The position numbers were made by a program, and so were the translations under genes. Positions 58,923-64,000 of a stretch of DNA of 64,000 nucleotides are shown here, in pieces. The notes under the pieces were generated by a model that did not search any database, was not told the origin of the DNA, and was given only the letters and a program-made list of their open reading frames with translations. Location: the NCBI RefSeq assembly GCF_024586455.1, contig NC_065922.1, positions 248,001-312,000 on the forward strand, given 5' to 3'. The stretch is from Bactrocera neohumeralis (lineage: Eukaryota > Arthropoda > Insecta > Diptera > Tephritidae). Within the stretch, counting starts at the first letter, position 1; every line of letters begins with the position of its first letter.

Positions 58923-59753
58923 ATGGATCAGCCCACCTACAGCGAGACAGCGAAATTAATGCAAGCCAATACAACGGTTAGACCCAACGCAAGCGAAGCT
59001 TGGGTGGACGTTGTTAAGAAGCGAAGACCACTCGAACAGAAAATAAGATCGAGGCCAGACGCCATCATACTTACGAAAAAGGATGGTGCATCATACGCGG
59101 ATATTCTCCGGAAAATAAAAGGCGACAGTGGCTTAGAGGAATTGGGCTCAAGCGTAACGTATATAAGAAAAACGTTGAAAGGAGATCTGTTATTACAACT
59201 GAAAAACCAAGCGGATAAAAAAGCCGAATCGTTCCAAAGTGCCTTAGAAGGAGTGGTCGGGGAAATGGCTGTGATACAGCCAAAAACCCACAACGTCATG
59301 ATTATGTGCAAGGATTTGGACGAAATAACTTCTCCAGAAGAGATTTGCGAAGCTTTGCAAAAAGAGTGCGGAATAGAAAATCTGGGAAAAATAAACATTA
59401 AGAGCATACGAAAGACCCGAAGCGGAACACAAATAGCTATCTTATGCCTGCGCGCCCAGGACGCCAAAACTGCGCTAAAGGTAGGCAAAATAAAGATTGG
59501 GTGGTCTGTATGTCGACTCCGGGAATACTCCCCTATTCCCCGTTGCTTCAGGTGTTTCCATCTGGGGCACATGGCGCACAAATGTTGCAACCCTGTGGAC
59601 AGGTCGTCTCTATGCACACGTTGTGGAGCCGGTGGACATGTAGCGAAGTTATGTACTAACGATCCAAGCTGCATGCTTTGCAAAGGAGCGCACTCAGCCC
59701 TGAGTACTACGTGTCCCAAATATCTAGAGATGGCGAAATCGCTAGGGAAATGA
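58923..59753 (+). CDS. LINE ORF1 (gag-like, three zinc knuckles), 5'-truncated
   Basis: The first ATG inside the element (AAAATGG) gives 276 aa, MDQPTYSETAKLMQANTTVR...; the open frame extends upstream to the element's start. A central RNA-binding-type region (DLDEITSPEEICEALQKECG, IKSIRKTRSGTQIAIL) precedes knuckles CFRCFHLGHMAHKC, CTRCGAGGHVAKLC and CMLCKGAHSALSTTC from about residue 207 on. It ends AAATGA, where the TGA overlaps the ORF2 ATG. Its role is binding LINE RNA. The true start is missing. Confidence 0.8.
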   Translation: MDQPTYSETAKLMQANTTVRPNASEAWVDVVKKRRPLEQKIRSRPDAIILTKKDGASYADILRKIKGDSGLEELGSSVTYIRKTLKGDLLLQLKNQADKKAESFQSALEGVVGEMAVIQPKTHNVMIMCKDLDEITSPEEICEALQKECGIENLGKINIKSIRKTRSGTQIAILCLRAQDAKTALKVGKIKIGWSVCRLREYSPIPRCFRCFHLGHMAHKCCNPVDRSSLCTRCGAGGHVAKLCTNDPSCMLCKGAHSALSTTCPKYLEMAKSLGK

Positions 59754-62752
59754 GGATAATACAATTAAATTTGAACCATTGCGCAGCAGCACAAGAGCTA
59801 CTAAAACAGACTGTATTTGAAAAAAGCATTGATGTCGCCTTACTAAGCGAGCAATACTCCCAGCGTTCGGAAAGCACCTGGACTACAGACATATCTGGAA
59901 AGGCTGCAATATGGTCCTGTAAAGGACAACCATTTATGTCTCGTTCCAGAGGGCATAATTTTTTCACATGGGCAAATATACGTGGCATATACTTTGTTAG
60001 CTGCTATGCTCCTCCCAGTGCCTCCATTAAGGATTTTGAAGACTTCCTTTTGGAACTTGCTTTAGAAACCAGAGGAAAATCCCCAATTATAATCGCAGGT
60101 GACTTCAATGCGTGGTCGACCGCTTGGGGTAGTAGGCGCACAAACCACCGTGGGCGTCTACTACTTGAATTCCTCGGCCAAACGAATCTTACGATCATGA
60201 ATAGCGGAACGCAAAATACATTTCAAAAAGGAAACAAAGGCTCCATAATCGATCTCATGTTCGCCAACGATGCCCTTAGTAGGCACATTAAGTGGGCGGT
60301 GTCGGATATATTTACAAATAGTGACCACATGGCTATTATTGCCGAAGTCTCATATGCTGGAGGGAGGGAACACCGCAGCAGGAGCACATGCCAAAAACGA
60401 ACTTGGAAACAAAAAGACTTTGATGCCGAACTTTTTGAGATGGTCTGGAGTTCAGAAAATATACAAGGCGAAGACGCCATATACTTGGTATCCGCAGTGC
60501 GGAAAAAATTGTCCACAGCTTGCGACGCAACTATGCGTAGGACAGCACACCACAACAACCGAAGACCAGTGTATTGGTGGAATGAAGAAATAGCTGGGCT
60601 CAGAAAACTCTGCAACTCAGCTAGACGCCGCCTACAACGTAATCAGAGCGAAGAAAATGAAAGCAGTCTTAGGGATATATTTAAAAGTCAAAAGAAGCTT
60701 CTGAAGTCAGCCATCGGTCGCAGTAAAAAGAAGTGTTTTGAAAAACTCTGTGAGGAAGCAAATGAAGACCCCTGGGGAACAGCATACAAAATCTGTATGT
60801 CAAAATTCAAGAATAAGGCCGACCAACCCAAAAGCGCATCCTTTATGAGAAATGTCGTCGAAACTTTGTTTCCAAAACACGACAGTATTTCTTATGCTAA
60901 GCCTCTAACCGAAGTCGAGGAGTCACCACTGCTAGTTAGTGAAGAAGAAATATTGGCCATAGCCGGAAAAATTAAAAGCAGCAAAGCGCCTGGATTAGAT
61001 GGCATTCCAAACATAGCCCTAAAAGAAGCCATGACTCTGAAACCCAAATTATTCATGAAAATGTACAATGCGTGCTTAAAAGAAGGAATATTTCCGGACC
61101 CATGGAAAGTCCAGCGATTGGTTCTACTTCCTAAACCAAAAAAGCCTCCGGAGGAACCATCTTCATATCGACCTCTATGTATGCTTGACACTATTGGCAA
61201 AGTATATGAAAGCATAGTTAGAAACCGCTTGGAGATAGCAATCCAGAAAGCCGGCGGATTATCAGAAAGACAATACGGCTTTATGAAAAAGAGGTCCACC
61301 ATTGACGCACTATACGATGTCGTTGACACAGCGAAATGCGCAGTAAGTGGCAAGCGATGGAAAGGAGGAACAAAAAAATATTGTGCGCTGATCACCCTGG
61401 ATGTGAAAAATGCCTTTAACTCAGCAAAGTGGACAAACATAATCAAAGCTCTAGATGAAATACGTGCTCCTCAATATCTTATGGAAATTGTCATAAGTTA
61501 TTTTGAAAACAGGCGACTATTATACGATACAGATGAAGGCACAAAGAGCTACTCAATTTCGAGTGGAGTACCGCAAGGCTCGGTACTAGGCCCCCTTCTC
61601 TGGAATATAATGTATGATGGGGTGCTAAGGAGACACCAAGAGAAAGCTATTAAATTAGTTGCATACGCAGACGACCTTATTGTGGTAGCAGTTGCTAAAC
61701 ACCTCGACGACCTCCGGAGCAAATGCAATGAGTGCATAAACGGTCTGCGCCAATGGTTCTCCTCAATGAGTTTAGAACTGGCTGAGCAAAAGACAGAGGT
61801 CTTGCTCATAAGTACAAGAAAAGTAGAGGAAAGTATATCTCTCACCATAGGGGAGTGCGAGATTCATTCACAGCCACACCTAAAATATCTGGGAGTAATA
61901 GTAGACTCAAGACTCAAATTTAAGGATCACCTAGAGTACACTGCAGGTAAAGCGAATAAAATCCTGAATGCCTTGTCAAGAATGATGGCAAATAAAGGCT
62001 GCGTGCGTTCCAACAGGCGTTTTTTACTCGCAAAGGTAATGAGATCGGTTATGTTATATGCGGTTCCAATATGGATCCAGGCGCTAGGTATCAAAGCGTA
62101 TGCCAGACAAATAAACACAGTGCACAGGCTATCGGCACTAAGAGTTATCAGCGCTTTCCGAACAATTTCAAGTGATGCTGCTGAAGTAATAGCCAGTATG
62201 ATGCCCATTGACATCCAGGGTGACGAATACGAACGAGTTTACAAATTATCAGAGCCATCTATAGGAGCCAAAAGAGAAGAGAGAGTGAAAAGCTTAACGA
62301 TATGGCAGCAGCGGTGGCAAACCTCACTTAAGGGACGGTGGACCTACAGACTAATACCGGTGATCCATTCCTGGATCGACAGACGACATGGGGACCTGGA
62401 TTTCCACCTAACCCAAATACTAAGTGGGCATGGGTGCTTTAGAAGCTACCTGTACAGATTCCAGCACGACTTTAGTCCGAATTGTCCGACGTGTTCAGAG
62501 TGCTTAGAAGACTCCGAACATGTATTCTTTTATTGCCCTCGCTTTTTAAGTACAAGGGAAAAACTTAAAACTACACTCGGTGGTAGTTTTGCGGTGGAAA
62601 ATTTGACGACACTTATGTGCCAGTCCACTGAGAACTGGAATGCTGTCAGCGAAGCGGCAGCGTCAATCATGACAAAACTTAGACATATAGAACAGAATAG
62701 GCGTCCGTCAGTCCGTGCCATAGAGGAGAGTCCGTGCCATAGAGGAGACTAA
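59750..62752 (+). CDS. LINE ORF2: endonuclease and reverse transcriptase
   Basis: 1000 aa from the ATG in ATGA. Endonuclease: MRIIQLNLNHCAAAQELL, LLSEQY, GDFNAW (117-122) and SDH (191-193). Reverse transcriptase: SYRPLCMLDTIGKVYESIV, LDVKNAFNSAKW, GVPQGSVLGPLLWNIMYD and YADD (about 638-641). A C-terminal CPTCSECLEDSEHVFFYC zinc motif lies near 911. It nicks target DNA and copies LINE RNA onto it. A 19-bp tandem duplication at 62710-62747 shifts the frame so the protein ends ESPCHRGD instead of continuing about 15 codons. The catalytic residues seen are intact. A longer open frame starts at 59678, but the ATGA start begins exactly at the conserved domain. Confidence 0.9.
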   Translation: MRIIQLNLNHCAAAQELLKQTVFEKSIDVALLSEQYSQRSESTWTTDISGKAAIWSCKGQPFMSRSRGHNFFTWANIRGIYFVSCYAPPSASIKDFEDFLLELALETRGKSPIIIAGDFNAWSTAWGSRRTNHRGRLLLEFLGQTNLTIMNSGTQNTFQKGNKGSIIDLMFANDALSRHIKWAVSDIFTNSDHMAIIAEVSYAGGREHRSRSTCQKRTWKQKDFDAELFEMVWSSENIQGEDAIYLVSAVRKKLSTACDATMRRTAHHNNRRPVYWWNEEIAGLRKLCNSARRRLQRNQSEENESSLRDIFKSQKKLLKSAIGRSKKKCFEKLCEEANEDPWGTAYKICMSKFKNKADQPKSASFMRNVVETLFPKHDSISYAKPLTEVEESPLLVSEEEILAIAGKIKSSKAPGLDGIPNIALKEAMTLKPKLFMKMYNACLKEGIFPDPWKVQRLVLLPKPKKPPEEPSSYRPLCMLDTIGKVYESIVRNRLEIAIQKAGGLSERQYGFMKKRSTIDALYDVVDTAKCAVSGKRWKGGTKKYCALITLDVKNAFNSAKWTNIIKALDEIRAPQYLMEIVISYFENRRLLYDTDEGTKSYSISSGVPQGSVLGPLLWNIMYDGVLRRHQEKAIKLVAYADDLIVVAVAKHLDDLRSKCNECINGLRQWFSSMSLELAEQKTEVLLISTRKVEESISLTIGECEIHSQPHLKYLGVIVDSRLKFKDHLEYTAGKANKILNALSRMMANKGCVRSNRRFLLAKVMRSVMLYAVPIWIQALGIKAYARQINTVHRLSALRVISAFRTISSDAAEVIASMMPIDIQGDEYERVYKLSEPSIGAKREERVKSLTIWQQRWQTSLKGRWTYRLIPVIHSWIDRRHGDLDFHLTQILSGHGCFRSYLYRFQHDFSPNCPTCSECLEDSEHVFFYCPRFLSTREKLKTTLGGSFAVENLTTLMCQSTENWNAVSEAAASIMTKLRHIEQNRRPSVRAIEESPCHRGD

Positions 62753-62843
62753 TCAGGTGGTTCCGTGGGAGAGTCTGGAGTTGGGAGTAGGTTAGGTTTA
62801 GCGGATTAAAGTTCCGCACTTCGGCTTTTGATGCTTCCTCCTA

Positions 62844-62877
<34 letters not shown>

Positions 62878-63632
62878 GAGAGCCTTGCAAGCAGTATTTG
62901 ACGATGTAAATGGTACTGATTTGCATATATGTACAAATTACCACCAGAAACACTTAGATTTAAGTAATTTTGTAAATTGTAGCTCGAAAGTAAAAAATAA
63001 TTGTTTTTCAGAGCAAGAATGTATTTTAGGATTCGTTCCTTAAGTAAAAACTTTATCGAACACATGTATGGCAAAAAAAGAAAATTAAATAAGACAATAA
63101 ATTGATACTCGGTCACAAAATATTCAATCTTTTTATTTGCATAAATGTACATATATGGTTGAAACAAACACAGCAAAGAGACAAACTTAAATAATACAAT
63201 GAAAACACAATTAAATGAATATGTAGGTAAATGTTCACTATTAAATATTCACTTATATTGATATCTTTTATTAATATTCACTTATATTGATGTTAAATTT
63301 GATGATATTCATGATTTTGTATGCCTGCAATACAAAATTGATTCTTATTGCAAAGAAAAACAAGCAACAGAAAATCAGCTGATTGTACGTTGATCAACCG
63401 TGACGTAGATGCGCAGAACGAACAAAATTTGAACACCTCATTGCGCAATCTTGTTTCTATCATTCTTGATTTGTATGCATTTCTATGCTTGTTCTTCTCA
63501 ACGCAAAACTGTAACGTCACGAAATTGTTGAACAATGTATTTGTTTTTGTAAGAATTGTCAAGAGCTAAACCGAAAAAAACTAACTGTAAACTAGTGTCG
63601 TAATCTTGTATTCTATCATTCTTGTTTCGAAG

Positions 63633-64000
63633 TTACGGTATTTTAAATTCCTTTGTACTCCTATAAATACCGGAGTTCATGTATGTACAACTCTCTTCTC
63701 TGATTGTAACTCAGTGCTGATGGTACTCACCTTAATAAAGCATTGAGACCTCTACCCGCTGGTAAAATTAATTATTTAACACACATTATAGTTAGGCCTT
63801 TAGATTCCACAACATACAAATGTGTTTTCAATGTCGGTCCGAACATATTAATACATATATGTGTATTTTATTACTACTTTCCATATGTTCTTTTGAATCT
63901 TTCTCTTCGCTACACAATTTACAACACAATTTGAAAACACCGGACACTGGGACCACGTGACGAAAACATTGATGCATCGACTATAAGCGTATCACATTCT
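63633..64000 (+). other. Right-edge flank, possible LTR-like promoter sequence
   Basis: CTATAAATACC near 63661 and AATAAAG near 63733, with TCTCTTCTCTGATTGTAACTC between, resemble the TATA-R-polyA layout of an LTR. No ends, primer site or coding region are visible in the window. An alternative is an ordinary host promoter. Confidence 0.25.

Larger units (their letters stand above)
58865..62873 (+). mobile_element. R1-clade-like non-LTR retrotransposon (LINE), 5'-truncated
   Basis: It encodes a CCHC gag-like ORF1 and an endonuclease/reverse transcriptase ORF2, then a short 3' UTR and an A-tail of about 28. A 7-bp duplication ATATGAG lies at 58858-58864 and 62874-62880. ORF1 lacks its N-terminal half compared with R1-clade elements (usually over 400 aa), so the copy is 5'-truncated. 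It is inserted in a P-like transposase, not in 28S rDNA, so it is not the site-specific R1 itself. The ORFs are otherwise open, suggesting a young insertion. Confidence 0.85.
58621..63043 (+). pseudogene. C-terminal part of a P/THAP9-like transposase, split by the LINE
   Basis: An acceptor TTTTTGCAG ends at 58620. The frame reads NIFQRVSVDLNSTDPIEKND, GLENLAGYICHKLSKDNPEI, then a TGA at 58785-58787 where Trp would fit, then TWVDHLSEGGLSKPTDMLME to 58864. It resumes after the LINE and its target duplication at 62881 (ALQAVFDDVNGTDLH, HQKHLDLSNF) to a TAA at 63041-63043. Apart from the one stop, the frame crosses the insertion cleanly. The AGYICHKL and GGLSKPT motifs are typical of P-family C-termini. 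A possible upstream exon pair lies at 58182-58540. Confidence 0.65.
58228..63468 (+). mobile_element. Inner P-like transposon carrying transposase remains and the LINE
   Basis: Ends CAAGAATGATAGAAATAAGA and, inward from the right, CAAGAATGATAGAAACAAGA (about 30 bp, one mismatch, continuing TTGCGCAATG). The 8-bp TTTGTATG flanks it at 58220-58227 and, after one extra A, 63470-63477. Subterminal ACGTCACGGTTGA occurs inside both ends. Without the LINE it is about 1.2 kb, so most of the transposase is deleted. Confidence 0.7.
57457..63624. mobile_element. Outer P-like element with perfect 28-bp ends, containing the inner nest
   Basis: Ends CAAGAATGATAGAATACAAG (28 bp identical inverted match, 57457-57484 and 63597-63624) are flanked by the 8-bp direct repeat TTTCGAAG (57449-57456 and 63625-63632). 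The inner P-like element (58228-63468) shares the CAAGAATGATAGAA end, so both are one family. Removing the inner nest leaves about 0.9 kb of mostly inverted-repeat DNA, i.e. a MITE. P-superfamily membership is inferred from the 8-bp duplication plus the inner transposase. Confidence 0.75.

Noticed and set aside
58937..59764. 275-codon antisense ORF over LINE ORF1
   Set aside because: Mirror of a clear coding frame with zinc knuckles; no start or domain support of its own.
58865..62873. Site-specific R1 in rDNA
   Set aside because: The flanking sequence is a P-like transposase, not 28S rRNA.

Overview
The window looks like AT-rich chromosomal DNA of a higher fly. Three things suggest a tephritid-type fruit fly: orthologue-like genes forked and bgcn/YTHDC2, small introns of about 58-75 nt, and a dispersed repeat ending in a motif like TTCGGTTGCACCCGAAC that I associate (from memory) with tephritid genomes. 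No tRNA, rRNA, CRISPR array or bacterial feature is visible. All database identities here are pattern recognition, not search results.

Host genes. (1) 1-900 (minus): a 300-codon open frame running off the left edge, with paired-cysteine motifs. (2) 9606-10320 (minus): a two-exon secreted protein of the DUF725 type, with a TATA box. (3) 16407-19935 (minus): a four-exon R3H / DExH helicase / ankyrin protein of 1116 aa, bgcn/YTHDC2-like, with all helicase motifs present. (4) 20237-20578 (plus): a small uncharacterised ORF, starting 301 bp from the helicase start and divergent from it. (5) 21378-22025 (plus): a C9orf85-like (DUF2039) cysteine-rich protein. (6) 35729-48781 (plus): the espin-family actin bundler forked, eleven exons, with a second possible first coding exon at 38923-39173.

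The rest is mostly transposon DNA, much of it nested. Two 713-bp Tigger/pogo-like elements with TA duplications lie in opposite orientation (4156-4868, 49895-50607). A Tc1-like element (12339-16052) contains a Transib-like element with CGACG duplications and RSS-like ends (13089-14389) and a TGTAA...TTACA element (15200-16014). A Tnp2/CACTA-like element (26324-30155) contains a second TGTAA...TTACA copy (27942-28717). A hAT MITE sits at 32640-33350. A fold-back element with a 111-bp stem and 34-nt loop lies at 53360-54414. Two nested P-like elements (57457-63624 and 58228-63468) enclose a 5'-truncated R1-clade-like LINE (58865-62873). RTE-type LINE remnants occur three times (5360-5770, 24890-25700, 51270-53095), and a dispersed repeat recurs at 4000-5345, 8925-9600, 13590-14290 and 33840-35010.

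Layout: 0-12 kb partial gene, repeats and the DUF725-like gene; 12-16 kb nested Tc1; 16-22 kb helicase / small ORF / C9orf85-like cluster; 22-35 kb transposon remnants; 35-49 kb forked; 49-64 kb transposon-rich. The host genes do not obviously share a pathway.
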